Assembly (NCBI GenBank): GCA_963719855.1
Contig: CAVRDK010000004.1
Coordinates: forward strand, 930,001-994,000
Length of the DNA stretch: 64,000 bases
Reading direction: 5' to 3'
DNA from: CAIQPV01 sp963719855
GTDB taxonomy: Bacteria > Pseudomonadota > Gammaproteobacteria > Burkholderiales > Gallionellaceae
Made by a program: the position numbers and the translations under genes. The notes beneath the pieces are model-generated. The model was given only the letters and a program-made list of their open reading frames with translations, was not told the DNA's origin and did no database searches. Below, one piece after another: positions 1 through 8,153 of the stretch. How positions within the stretch are numbered: the first letter of the stretch is position 1; each line of letters opens with the position of its first letter.

Positions 1-159
1 CACGGTGTCTCATCCAAATATCTACATGAGTATCTCCATGAATTCTGCTATCTGTTTAACCGGGATGGCTTGAACATAGAGTTGCCATTACGACTGCTCA
101 ACATCTGCCTGCCCCATACACAGATTAATTTGAAAATGGTATTGAGGCATAATAATTAA
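1..159 (+). CDS. IS1595-like transposase, C-terminal fragment (cut by window edge)
   Basis: An open frame runs from base 1 to a TAA at 157-159 and encodes 52 residues beginning HGVSSKYLHEYLHEF. The motif 'HGVS-K-L--YL-EF--RFNR'-like (here ...FCYLFNRDG) resembles the C-terminus of ISXO2/IS1595-type transposases, where a His-Gly-V-S segment precedes a Tyr/Phe-rich helix. The upstream catalytic part lies outside the window, so neither completeness nor activity can be judged. The gene is followed after 12 bases by a cytochrome c start. Family assignment rests on this short match only. Confidence 0.5.
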   Translation, partial: HGVSSKYLHEYLHEFCYLFNRDGLNIELPLRLLNICLPHTQINLKMVLRHNN

Positions 160-171
160 TTGGAGAATGGA

Positions 172-522
172 ATGAAGAATCGATCAAACATCAAAATTCT
201 GTTGTTCGGAATCCTCCCTATGATGGTTGCATTCTCTGTTTTTGCCGACGAACCTATAGATGCCGATGCGGCAATCCATTTGGCGCGAAGTAAGAGTTGC
301 CTGCGATGCCACAGTGTGACGAAGAAAAAAGAAGGCCCTTCCTATGTCTCCGTCGCAAAGGTATACAAGGGAAACAAAGATGCCGAGGATATAATTTATA
401 AGCAAATTACCGAAAGCCCAAAGGTTAAGCTGAGAGACGGCCACAAAGAATTGCACAAGGCTATTAAGGACATGTCAAAAGACCAAATAATGAATCTGGT
501 GCACTGGATTCTCGCCCAATAA
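172..522 (+). CDS. Small periplasmic class I cytochrome c
   Basis: The 116-residue product has a signal peptide (about residues 1-25, ending FADEP) and one haem-binding CLRCH motif (C43, C46, H47), so it should be a soluble monohaem c-type cytochrome exported to the periplasm and matured there. Its size and C-terminal helix (MNLVHWILAQ) fit the c551/c552 type. An MPP-type axial methionine motif is not evident; M104 or M110 could serve, or another ligand. I chose ATG 172 rather than TTG 160 because GGAG at 162-165 is correctly spaced from it. Partner enzymes are not encoded nearby; an electron-carrier role is inferred. Confidence 0.85.
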   Translation: MKNRSNIKILLFGILPMMVAFSVFADEPIDADAAIHLARSKSCLRCHSVTKKKEGPSYVSVAKVYKGNKDAEDIIYKQITESPKVKLRDGHKELHKAIKDMSKDQIMNLVHWILAQ

Positions 523-535
523 ATAGACGGGGCTA

Positions 536-927
536 TGCAGTTGAGAACCGCGCACAGAGCAAAGGAGGCGCCAAGAAAGCAAATGCAGAAGCTGCTAGAA
601 GCCAAAATTGCTGCCGAGCAGGGGGCTGAAGTACCTGCTGGCGTTGCTCAAGTTGATGAGAGAGACATCCTCGCAATTCAACAGTCAGCGATGCCATCAA
701 GCTCTTTGGGTTGCCGTCAAATGATTAGCGGAGAAGCGTAGCTCGACGCATTGTCTCAACAAGTTTGTCCTGTATCACGGGGCATCCGAAAAATGTCTCC
801 ATTGAGGTAATGTCGAATCATCATACACCCAGAGAATTGTTGGTAGGTTGCATGGCATTCCACACAATACTGCAAAATTTTGTTCAGTGCACGTAATGAC
901 GAACAATTTCAGGAGTGAATAGAACGG
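536..927. other. Stretch without a convincing gene
   Basis: An open frame at 535-741 (68 codons, Ala/Gln/Glu-rich) follows the cytochrome gene but has no clear ribosome site or recognisable motif, and I do not call it. The rest, to the end of the convergent methyltransferase gene, shows no clear promoter or terminator. Confidence 0.4.
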
Positions 928-1548
928 TTAGCAATTAGCCTTGCGGCAATAACAATAAACAAACTGTTGAACCGAGCCGGACGGAGTGTGGTGCGCTTCC
1001 TTTTCGTGCTCGATCAGCAGGAATGCCTCTCCAAATTCGGCGTGCAAACTTTCAGGTTGGTATCGCATCACGGGCAGGCCACTGCATTTATCAGGCCCAT
1101 CTTCTGCAAAGGTGGCAACGATCACATGGCCACCTGGGCGAACTGAACGAATGACCCGTTCAACATAAGCATGGCGGTCAGCCGGATCAGTCAAGAAATG
1201 GAACACGGCACGATCATGCCATATGTCGAATCGGTGAATGGGAAACTCAGCACGAGTAATGTCACCTTCCATCCAGTGTACACAATCAGCATGATTTACC
1301 AGGCGTTGCTTTGCTACTGCAAGGGCAGCCGAAGACAGATCCAGAACTGTCAGGTCGGTATAACCTTCTCCCAAAAGATCGTCAACCAGAGTTGATGCGC
1401 CCCCGCCCACATCAATAATGGCGGCTTCTTTGCCGAGTCCAGTATTGTGGATTAGGCGTAGCGATTGATCGGCGTGATTCTGAAACCAGCTAACCGCATC
1501 AGACGGCTTGGTGGTATACACCTGTTCCCAATGTTGTTTACGATCCAT
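928..1548 (-). CDS. Class I SAM-dependent methyltransferase
   Basis: The product (206 residues from ATG 1548) starts MDRKQHWEQVYTTK, typical of small soluble class I methyltransferases. The SAM-binding glycine-rich motif I is IIDVGGGAST near residue 46, followed by a motif II acidic residue in LTVLDLSS. Further conserved elements are WMEGDIT and FDIWHDRAVFHFL. The substrate cannot be read from the sequence; small-molecule methylation is likely. ATG 1548 is preferred over TTG 1563 because GGGAG lies a proper distance upstream. The gene stands alone, convergent with the cytochrome gene. Confidence 0.85.
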   Translation of the reverse strand: MDRKQHWEQVYTTKPSDAVSWFQNHADQSLRLIHNTGLGKEAAIIDVGGGASTLVDDLLGEGYTDLTVLDLSSAALAVAKQRLVNHADCVHWMEGDITRAEFPIHRFDIWHDRAVFHFLTDPADRHAYVERVIRSVRPGGHVIVATFAEDGPDKCSGLPVMRYQPESLHAEFGEAFLLIEHEKEAHHTPSGSVQQFVYCYCRKANC

Positions 1549-1883
1549 TGCTATATCTCCCAAAAGTTTAGCACCGTGTACGAATCACGAATTAGCGCAC
1601 GCACATTTTGCATCCTAGGCAGCAGATTTTCGATGGCTTATATTTAAGCAAATTAGAGGGGGAAATCCAAGTGCGGGTAATGGCACGTTGTAGAATTTCA
1701 TGTTACCAAATTCCCTGTCGTGAAGCAGAATTTCATCAGAATACTTCTATATTAGCGTTTCCGTATATAATAATTAACAGGGCATCCTCCGGCTATACCG
1801 GGGATGCTTATTCGGGGCAGAGATGCGCTACATCAAGCCACCATTAACCTGCTGCACTTCAAACTTGAATCAGCGAGACTAAA
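1549..1883. other. Intergenic region with one hairpin
   Basis: No gene is supported here. A GC-rich hairpin at about 1783-1808 (GCATCCTCCGG / CCGGGGATGC) precedes a short AT run and could be a weak terminator or part of a leader. The region separates divergently read genes, so both promoters should be here, but no clear -35/-10 pair can be defended. Confidence 0.4.
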
Positions 1884-2369
1884 ATGAACAAGGAAGAGAA
1901 ATCGGCGATTGCCGAACAGGCATATGAAAAAGCTCTTAAGTACGAGTTGGAGTACGGCTGTTGCCCACAATGCGTGTTGGCCACCGTGCAGGAAACCATC
2001 GGAATTGTCGACGATGCCACTATCAAGGCTAGCCATGGGCTTTCCGGTGGCGGTGGTTTGACGGCGCAGGGTACCTGCGGCGCATTGATCGGAGGATTAA
2101 TGGCGCTTAGCGCGAAATATGGCCGTGACCGGGACAAATTGGACAAAGGGCGTTTCATCCATAACTTTCAGAAAAACAAGATATTGGTTGAACGGTTCCA
2201 GTCGGAGTTTGGCGGTATCACTTGCCAGGAACTCCAAAAACAATTCACTGGACGTACCTACGACATGTGGAATGCCGAAGAATACAAGGCGTTCGACCAG
2301 GCACGCGATAAGAAATGCGCCCATGCCACCGGCACGGTAACGAAATGGGTTATCGAGATGCTGGGTTAG
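1884..2369 (+). CDS. C_GCAxxG_C_C family protein
   Basis: The 161-residue protein carries the family cysteine signature: YGCCPQCVLAT (residues about 29-39), a central TCGALIGGLMAL matching the GCAxxG core, then single cysteines in ITCQELQ and KKCAHATG. The family is found across anaerobes and metal-metabolising bacteria. The conserved cysteines suggest a metal or redox centre, but no reaction is established. There is no signal peptide, so it is probably cytoplasmic. The neighbouring IS21 element starts 330 bases downstream. Family call firm, function unknown. Confidence 0.85.
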   Translation: MNKEEKSAIAEQAYEKALKYELEYGCCPQCVLATVQETIGIVDDATIKASHGLSGGGGLTAQGTCGALIGGLMALSAKYGRDRDKLDKGRFIHNFQKNKILVERFQSEFGGITCQELQKQFTGRTYDMWNAEEYKAFDQARDKKCAHATGTVTKWVIEMLG

Positions 2370-2699
2370 TTTGCCCCCAAAGCGGTCTTCGACTTGCTCG
2401 CGAAGCGGTCAGTATGTGAATTAACAGCATCACCTGTTTGATTACGGATTAACTAGTTATTTCCCCACGAGCGGATGCTGCCAGCACCTGCGTTCCCTTG
2501 TCCGGCCTGCTACTGCATCTGGTCTTGCCTTTACTATCAGAGCGCGTTCTCTGATGCCGAGCAAACCGTAGGCGTTGTTCCTGTGCGCATTCCTGCCGAA
2601 CCTTATCCCATTGTCTTTCACCACTAGGAGCAACGAGTGATCTCACATCTCCTCCGGTTTCAGGGCGACTGGGCGGATTTCCTTTCAAGTCGCCGGGGA
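2370..2699. other. Left flank of the IS21 element, no clear gene
   Basis: A 79-codon frame exists on the minus strand (2449-2688), Arg/Ser/Lys-rich without a recognisable motif or ribosome site. It looks like chance coding or debris of an older insertion. The PAS-gene sequence on the right side of the IS has no counterpart here, so this flank is probably not the left half of that gene. Confidence 0.4.
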
Positions 2700-2803
2700 T
2701 GTCAAACAGCGTGCAACACTTTCCAGATTAGGGGTGGAAACAGCGTCCAATAGTTTCCACCTCGGTATGTAACCATCCGGCGTTTTGGCCGGAGGTATCT
2801 GGA

Positions 2804-4312
2804 GTGTTTTACATGGACATTATTTATGAGATTCGCAGGCGACATTCAGTACAGAAGCAAACGATTACAGAAATTTCCCGCGACATGGGGATATCCCGTC
2901 CGACAGTGCGCAAACACCTCAACACCATTGAGGAGCCCAAGTATGTCCGGACGCAGCCTGCCGCACCCAAGCTGGGTCAATTTGAAGAACAACTTAGAAG
3001 ATGGCTGGAAGAGGAATCCAAGCTCCCCCGGCCACGCCGTCGCAGTGCCCATCGACTCTTTGAAGGATTGCAGGAAAGCGGCTACACCGGTGCCTACGAT
3101 AGCGTGCAACGTTTCGTTAAACGTTGGAAGTCTGGCAATCATGGCCCGAGACTGACCGAAGCCTTTGTGCCACTACAATTTCAGCCAGCAGATGCTTGCC
3201 AATTTGACTGGAGCCAGGAGCAAGTCGAGTTGGGCGGGGTGTTGCAGACCATCAAAGTGGCGCACTTCCGCATGGCCTACAGCCGCCAGATGTTTGTCGT
3301 GGCCTATCCAAGAGAAATGCAGGAAATGGTGCTCGATGCCCATAGCCGCGCCTTTGCCTTCTTCGGTGGCGTACCTGCGCGCCTGATCTACGACAACCTC
3401 AAAACGGTGGTGGATGCTGTCTACACAGGCAAAGAGCGTCAATTCAATCGGCGCTTCTTAACGCTTGCCAATCACTATCTGTTTGAGCCGGTCGCCTGCA
3501 CACCGGCATCTGGCTGGGAGAAAGGGCAAGTTGAGAACCAAGTGGGTAATGTGCGGGAATGGCTATTTACGCCACTTGCACGCTTTACTTCATTTGCCGC
3601 CTTGAACGACTGGCTCGCCACCCGCTGCAAAGAATTGGCACAGCGCAGTCATCCCGTACAGAAGCAACGCACCATCGCAGCATGCTTCGCTGACGAGCAG
3701 TCGTTGTTGCGCCCTATCACTGCGCACTTTGATGGTTATGTTGAGCAGATGATGCGAGTCTCTTCGACTTGCCTGATCAGAGTGGATCGTAATCGATATA
3801 GCGTACCGGCCAGCGTAGCCGGCCAGGCGGTTTCTGTTCGCACCACAGCAGATCAGGTGCGCGTCGTGGCTCATGGCGAAGTGATTGCCGCCCACTCGAG
3901 AGTGTTTGGGCGAGACCAATTGGTTTGCGATCCTTGGCATTACCTACCGGTGCTGGAGAAGAAGCCTGGCGCATTACGCGATGGAGCTCCATTCGTGGCG
4001 TGGGATTTACCCACGCCGATTAAGGCAGTGCGTGATCGTATTCTGAAGCAACCCAAGGGGGATCGTGCCTTTGTCGAATTGCTCATGCTGGCAGGCGAAG
4101 CAGGACTCGATGCGCTTACAGTGGCTTGCGAGTTGGCGCTCGAAGGCGGAATCGTCTGTGCGCCCATTGTGATGAATGAGTTGCGCAGGCTCATCGCCCC
4201 GCATTTACCTACAGTCGCGATTAATGTGCCGGATGGAATTGCATTGACGATAGAGCCTCTCGCCAATTGCCAGCGTTATGACCACTTGCTGGGAGCGACC
4301 AATGTCCACTGA
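2804..4312 (+). CDS. istA: IS21-family transposase IstA
   Basis: The 502-residue protein has an N-terminal helix-turn-helix (ITEISRDMGISRPTVRKHL, residues about 21-39) and a retroviral-integrase-type DDE core: D135 in CQFDWS, D197 in RLIYDNLK and E244 in KGQVENQVG. It catalyses cutting and strand transfer at the element ends together with the ATPase IstB. GTG 2804 is used here; ATG 2813 is equally plausible because GGAGG and GGAG are each 8 bases upstream of one of them. The gene ends 11 bases inside istB. Length and motif spacing are normal. Confidence 0.95.
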   Translation: MFYMDIIYEIRRRHSVQKQTITEISRDMGISRPTVRKHLNTIEEPKYVRTQPAAPKLGQFEEQLRRWLEEESKLPRPRRRSAHRLFEGLQESGYTGAYDSVQRFVKRWKSGNHGPRLTEAFVPLQFQPADACQFDWSQEQVELGGVLQTIKVAHFRMAYSRQMFVVAYPREMQEMVLDAHSRAFAFFGGVPARLIYDNLKTVVDAVYTGKERQFNRRFLTLANHYLFEPVACTPASGWEKGQVENQVGNVREWLFTPLARFTSFAALNDWLATRCKELAQRSHPVQKQRTIAACFADEQSLLRPITAHFDGYVEQMMRVSSTCLIRVDRNRYSVPASVAGQAVSVRTTADQVRVVAHGEVIAAHSRVFGRDQLVCDPWHYLPVLEKKPGALRDGAPFVAWDLPTPIKAVRDRILKQPKGDRAFVELLMLAGEAGLDALTVACELALEGGIVCAPIVMNELRRLIAPHLPTVAINVPDGIALTIEPLANCQRYDHLLGATNVH

Positions 4313-5045
4313 TCACATAGCGAGCTTAAAAACGTTGCAGCTCTATGGTATGGCAACGGCATGGGGTGAATTGCAGGCAGAAAAACCCAGGCAAACACAC
4401 CGTCCAGAGAGTTGGATGGAGCGCCTGATTGCTGCGGAGCAAACGGATCGCCAACTTAAAAGCCTGCGGTATCAGCTTAAAGCCGCTCGCTTCCCGATTC
4501 ATCGTGATTTGCTTGGCATTGACTGGACTGAAACTCCGCTGTCGCAATCGGTAGTTGAACAATTGGCGAGTGCTGCCTTCATGGAAACAGCGCACAACCT
4601 GATTCTTGTTGGTGGCACGGGCACGGGTAAATCGCATCTGGCCACTGCTATCGGGGTAGCTGCGATCCATCAAAGCAAGCGTGTGCGTTTCTTCAATGCA
4701 GTCGATTTGGTCAATCAGCTAGAGCGCGAGAAGATCCAAGGCAAGGTCGGCAATCTGGCCAAGCAGTTGTGCCTTGTGGATGCCGTGATTATGGATGAAC
4801 TGGGCTATTTGCCGTTTCCGGCATCGGGTGGCGCGTTGCTGTTTCATCTCATCAGCCATCTTTATGAGAAGACTTCTTTGATCATTACAACGAATCTGTC
4901 ATTCGGAGAGTGGGTGCAAGTATTTGGTGATGCGAAGATGACGACTGCCTTGCTAGATCGCGTCACGCATCATTGCGACATCTTGGAGACAGGCAACGAG
5001 TCGTACCGCTTTAAGCATCGAAAAAACAGCCCTCAGAAAAGCTGA
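4302..5045 (+). CDS. istB: IS21-family helper ATPase IstB
   Basis: A 247-residue AAA+ ATPase related to DnaC. It has Walker A GGTGTGKSHLATAIG, Walker B AVIMDELGYLPF and a sensor-type segment SLIITTNLSFGEW. IstB forms ATP-dependent oligomers on target DNA and recruits and activates IstA. ATG 4302 is preferred over an upstream in-frame start because GGGAG lies six bases before it and the first residues (MSTDHIASLKTLQLYGM) match the family. It overlaps the istA stop by 11 bases, consistent with translational coupling. Confidence 0.95.
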   Translation: MSTDHIASLKTLQLYGMATAWGELQAEKPRQTHRPESWMERLIAAEQTDRQLKSLRYQLKAARFPIHRDLLGIDWTETPLSQSVVEQLASAAFMETAHNLILVGGTGTGKSHLATAIGVAAIHQSKRVRFFNAVDLVNQLEREKIQGKVGNLAKQLCLVDAVIMDELGYLPFPASGGALLFHLISHLYEKTSLIITTNLSFGEWVQVFGDAKMTTALLDRVTHHCDILETGNESYRFKHRKNSPQKS

Positions 5046-5100
5046 ACAAGTGGAAAAGGCTGGACGCTGACTAGTGGAAAGTGTTGGGCGCTGTTTGACA

Positions 5101-5394
5101 TTTTATCTCGACACAAATGGACAATTTGCTTATATCAACGAATATTGCTGCGTGTATATGGGTTATACCAGAGAAGAGTTAATTGCACATGTACTGGATG
5201 AGCTCGGTGTGATGACCGATTGCCAGAACTTTATGTCAATGTTCAAGCTGTGCATGCGCGGCAAGACGAGCCGGTTCAAGACGACCGTGCGACGCAAGGA
5301 TGGCGTGACGTTCCCTGCGGAAATTAACATAACGCATGCGCCGTATGGGCGCCGGATGTTGTTGCGTTGTGATCTGCATGGCATAGGCGGATGA
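5101..5394 (+). pseudogene. PAS-domain protein fragment truncated by the IS21 element
   Basis: Directly after the IS right end, an open frame encodes a PAS-like segment: FYLDTNGQFAYINEYCC, then MGYTREELIAH and later RRKDGVTFPAEINITHAPY, the usual order of PAS core and PAC-like strands. The frame ends with a stop at 5392-5394, leaving only about 97 residues and no output domain. A GTG at 5074, inside the IS end, could start a fusion product. The 5' part of the original gene is missing on the other side of the IS. Confidence 0.65.
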
Positions 5395-5425
5395 AAACAT
5401 TATCTAAGAAAAGGATGGAACAATC

Positions 5426-5539
5426 ATGCCACATACATTTTCAAGGTTCGCACGCTTTATTGGGGATTACCACTATTACCGCAGGAAAGGATTCAGTTCT
5501 AAAGTGGCATGGGATCTTGCCAGCGTGATGCTCCCATAG
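5426..5539 (+). CDS. Small basic protein, 37 residues, unknown function
   Basis: ATG 5426 is preceded by AAAGGA with good spacing. The product has an aromatic and basic centre (FIGDYHYYRRKGFSSKVAWD) and an amphipathic end (LASVMLP). Short proteins of the pattern YYRRxGFxxxxAWxLA recur in betaproteobacteria as uncharacterised proteins, by my recollection. There is no signal peptide. It lies alone between the PAS fragment and a convergent gene. Confidence 0.4.
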   Translation: MPHTFSRFARFIGDYHYYRRKGFSSKVAWDLASVMLP

Positions 5540-5666
5540 GAAGTTGTAATCATTGTTACGATTCGCTTTGGCTAGTCGTAAAGTTCTGCTGGTACATTCC
5601 TGCCATTCGCCAGTATCCGCTTGTATGGCTGGGGGTAAATGACTTTCTGGCAGGCGTTGCCTCCCT

Positions 5667-6077
5667 CTAATTCTTCCAACATGCATATTTCAATAAAATG
5701 TCTTTTGTACTGTTAGGATAGACTGGAGACCATTCTTCTACAGTATCATCGCTAAACACCACATCGCCCTTGCCCATATTCTCAGAGTACCAATAAAAAT
5801 AAAGTATCCGTTGTTGCGCTGTTTTGCAGTCGTACTCATGTTGTGCTTTCACTGACAAGTATGTAATTTCAGGAAAGTTTGTTGACCCAGCACTTCTTTG
5901 TATAGCCGTAAAATCAAGTAAATTCCACATACTCACAATGTTTCCTGTCCTGCGAATGGTGTCAGGATTGGCATAAATTATTAAGTTGGCGGCGTCAATG
6001 CTGCCAATCCGAACCCAATCCGCCATCGCACTGCTACTGACAACAGCTAACAGCAGCATCAGAATAACTTTACGCAT
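5667..6077 (-). CDS. Surface-adhesin protein E-like secreted protein
   Basis: The 136-residue product begins with a clear Sec signal peptide (MRKVILMLLLAVVSSSAMA, cleavage before DWVRIG). The mature part has features of the surface-adhesin E (Adhesin_E/SAEP) family: WVRIGSI followed by YANPDTIRRTGNIVSMWNLLDF, a YLSVKAQHEYDCKTAQ segment and a C-terminal cysteine (KYACWKN) that could pair with the first. The family adopts a small beta-sheet fold and is periplasmic or surface exposed; its role here is unknown. ATG 6077 is preferred over ATG 6089 because GGAG is correctly placed before it. Confidence 0.7.
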   Translation of the reverse strand: MRKVILMLLLAVVSSSAMADWVRIGSIDAANLIIYANPDTIRRTGNIVSMWNLLDFTAIQRSAGSTNFPEITYLSVKAQHEYDCKTAQQRILYFYWYSENMGKGDVVFSDDTVEEWSPVYPNSTKDILLKYACWKN

Positions 6078-6244
6078 TACACTCTCCATGTTTAGAGCAG
6101 TAATTTATCAGGTAAAGCAGCGGTAAGTGATTTCAGCACAAAAACTGCCTAACCACAATGCAGAAACAAAAGGGATATCACATCATGGCTGGATCAATTC
6201 TACAGAAACCGATCCTGGATTCTCATCAGCGTTTGCACTAGCTA

Positions 6245-6409
6245 TTATTCTTGAGTTGAATATATCTGGATGTAATTCTCGGTCAACCCCAGCTTGCGTG
6301 CGGCTTGTAACGCTTCGTCAAATTCGTCCCCAAAGGACATGACCAGCCTCTTAAAGGTGTCGAAGCTGATTGCGGGTACTCCGAAGCCTGTTGGCATATT
6401 GGATCTCAT
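6245..6409 (-). CDS. Small protein, 54 residues, unknown
   Basis: Read on the minus strand, ATG 6409 follows a G-rich ribosome site (GGGGGGG, five bases away). It encodes MRSNMPTGFGVPAISFDTF continuing to a charged helix (DEFDEALQAARKLGLTENY) and ends with TAA at 6245. It lies 33 bases downstream of the small acidic gene 6443-6640 on the same strand, so the two probably share a transcript. No family is recognised. The coding bias and ribosome site support a real gene. Confidence 0.5.
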   Translation of the reverse strand: MRSNMPTGFGVPAISFDTFKRLVMSFGDEFDEALQAARKLGLTENYIQIYSTQE

Positions 6410-6442
6410 AATAGCCCCCCCATCGTTGAATTCAGGTTGTCA

Positions 6443-6640
6443 CTACTCGCACGCGCTTTCATCAAAGAAGGTGAGAGCGTAGCTTGGAAGAGACTCTTCA
6501 TACTCGGATTCATACTCGTCCCAGCAGGAGTCGTCACTCAGGGCTTTGGAGGTCAAGTGCAGTGGCACAAAGTCTTTGGAGCCGGCTGAGTTCAGAATTG
6601 CGTGGGGTACGGATTTATGATGCAGGTGCTGTGCTTTCAT
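6443..6640 (-). CDS. Small acidic protein, 65 residues, unknown
   Basis: ATG 6640 is preceded by GGAGACGAAC, a strong ribosome site. The product starts MKAQHLHHKSVPHAILNSAG and becomes very acidic near its end (DDSCWDEYESEYEESLP). It has no signal peptide or transmembrane segment. It is probably the first gene of a two-gene unit with the 54-residue protein downstream. No family is recognised. Confidence 0.5.
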   Translation of the reverse strand: MKAQHLHHKSVPHAILNSAGSKDFVPLHLTSKALSDDSCWDEYESEYEESLPSYALTFFDESACE

Positions 6641-6953
6641 GTTCGTCTCCTTACGTTCAATGTTTGTCGAATTGACGATTGCATTGTGCGCGGGAGGGCA
6701 TGCAGGAGAAATAAGAGGATGGCTAATTCTTATGTAGGGAAAAGTCCTAATTAACCAGAGCGAGGGGCATCATGCCATTATGCTGATTTACCGCTAAAAC
6801 AATGCCCAGAATAGCAGGTGGTTTTAGCGGTTTATCGTGCGGGAGAACATGCTTAAAAATAGTTTCAGTGGGCCACAAGAAATCCATGTGTTGGATGGCT
6901 GATGAGAAATAGGCTGTGCCAGAGATAGCCCGACAGAATTCCCTTAGCAATTC
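6641..6953. other. Region with an inverted repeat and no firm gene
   Basis: An inverted repeat with 11-bp arms (ACCGCTAAAAC at 6790-6800 and GTTTTAGCGGT at 6821-6831, about 20 bases apart) is the main feature. A minus-strand frame (6747-6950) runs through it but lacks a ribosome site. The repeat could be a regulatory stem-loop or operator. Confidence 0.35.
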
Positions 6954-7130
6954 CTAATAATCAAAAAACCTGCCTGCGTTTGACCTGCAAACGCTTGATA
7001 CACTCAAGTTTGTGTGTTTCTTTAATACTTTTTCCATCGCTTCCAAGGGCGAATCTGCAAAAATATCAAGACTAAAGTCGGAATACTTTTCACCCTCAGT
7101 CAAAAATCCCAACACGGTAAACGTAATCAT
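6954..7130 (-). CDS. Small protein, 58 residues, unknown
   Basis: ATG 7130 follows GAGGTG at proper spacing. The product starts MITFTVLGFLTEGEKYSDF and includes an amphipathic segment (SPLEAMEKVLKKHTNLSV) and one cysteine. It appears soluble. No family is recognised; the open frame, ribosome site and protein-like composition make it more likely real than the overlapping frames. Confidence 0.45.
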   Translation of the reverse strand: MITFTVLGFLTEGEKYSDFSLDIFADSPLEAMEKVLKKHTNLSVSSVCRSNAGRFFDY

Positions 7131-7705
7131 GGCGCACCTCACTTCACTCCTTCTTTATAGCTTGGTTGTCATTGCACAATACGACTAGATTCTTATGATA
7201 TTTATCGACATAAAAAGCGAGTAACTTAGAGCTTTTAGGGTTGTTTGTGTGATGCTGCCGACAGGATGTGTGTTCTTGTGAAAACAGAATGGGAGACACG
7301 GCATTTGAGGAAAACAACCAAAGCACGATGCTACGTTAGATATTAGGCTGGAATGTGGCGGGGTATTATCCCCAGTCATCAATGAAGATGCCTAGCAAAT
7401 TTCTGGTGTACCCATGAAGAGAAAAAATGAAAATGGCTTACAATTGTTAAGTTGTAAACCATTTATCTAATAGTGTATATCAAAATGACGGGTATCTCGC
7501 TCTCCCGCCCAGCCTCGCCCCTCTGCCCAAGCCGGAACTGCTGTCGCAGTGGACAGAGCTGCAAGGGTCAACATTGAAATAATGTGTAGCTTTTATTTGT
7601 TCTCCTTGCTATCCAAATGATCGGAAAGATACTGCCCTCCACAACTCGCGTAAGGCGTAATGCAAGGTGTAATAACCAACGGGCATTGCATAATAGGCTT
7701 CGCTC
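7131..7705. other. Long region without a firm gene; possible gene remnant
   Basis: No gene is supported. An inverted repeat lies at 7432-7463 (AATGGCTTACAA / TTGTAAACCATT). Around 7496-7580 the sequence becomes GC-rich and reads without stops as a short Pro/Leu-rich peptide ending PELLSQWTELQGST, which looks like the 3' remnant of an old gene; its origin is not recognised. Confidence 0.35.
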
Positions 7706-8113
7706 TCAATCATAGTGATCGTGACGATCATGTCGATCATAGTTATCGCGTTGGTCGTCTCCGCCATCACACAGGGTACGTGTCCGACATCTTTCTCCTG
7801 CGTGTCTATCGCACAGATGTTCTGCCTTCTCTCTCGCTTCGTGGTGCGAGTAGCCGGAATCATAGGCATACGCGCCATTTGGCGCCCATGAAATGGCTGC
7901 GCACGAGTTCCAATATCTCCCGACAACCATGCATCCGCTACCACATTCCCTAAGAGCCCCCATATCGGCGGCGTTCTGATTGGGATAGTTAGCTGAGACG
8001 CCTTCTCTGTGAGTTTGAGAGTTTACCGCGACTGCTCCATAGGCAAATACATCCCCTACGATTAGCAAAAAAAACAGCGCCATAACAACGCTGATGGAAT
8101 CGATATTCTTCAT
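7706..8113 (-). CDS. DUF4189-like secreted protein with Asp/His-rich tail
   Basis: From ATG 8113 (after GGGG-containing ribosome site) the 135-residue product has a signal peptide (MKNIDSISVVMALFFLLIVGDVFA) and a body resembling DUF4189: YGAVAVNSQTH, NAADMGALRECG, GCMVVGRYWNSCAAISWAPNGAYAY, HHEAREKAEHLCDRHAG. Cysteines are probably disulphide-bonded in the periplasm. The C-terminus is unusual: a run of Asp, Arg and His (NYDRHDRHDHYD) that could bind metal ions. The next gene upstream encodes another secreted cysteine-rich protein on the same strand. Function unknown. Confidence 0.65.
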   Translation of the reverse strand: MKNIDSISVVMALFFLLIVGDVFAYGAVAVNSQTHREGVSANYPNQNAADMGALRECGSGCMVVGRYWNSCAAISWAPNGAYAYDSGYSHHEAREKAEHLCDRHAGERCRTRTLCDGGDDQRDNYDRHDRHDHYD

Positions 8114-8153
8114 TTTATTTCCCCATTTTTTTGGTAAAGCAATATGAACTGCA

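Larger units (their letters stand above)
2700..5100 (+). mobile_element. Complete IS21-family insertion sequence
   Basis: The 2401-bp element is bounded by inverted repeats: the left end reads TGTCAAACAGCGTGCAACAC and the complement of the right end reads TGTCAAACAGCGCCCAACAC, both continuing TTTCCA. Inside the left end, secondary TTTCCA-containing repeats recur, as is usual for IS21. It encodes IstA and IstB in overlapping frames. No target duplication is visible (left flank CCGGGGA, right flank TTTTATC), so the flanks may have been rearranged after insertion. Both genes are intact, so it may be active. Confidence 0.92.

Noticed and set aside
535..741. 68-codon frame after the cytochrome c gene
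   Set aside because: No ribosome site or family; left as uncertain rather than annotated.
2449..2688. Minus-strand 79-codon frame left of the IS21 element
   Set aside because: No motif, no ribosome site, Arg/Ser-rich composition.
5441..5686. Minus-strand frame between the small basic protein and the adhesin-E-like gene
   Set aside because: It overlaps both neighbours and has no motif; the plus-strand 37-residue gene has the better ribosome site.
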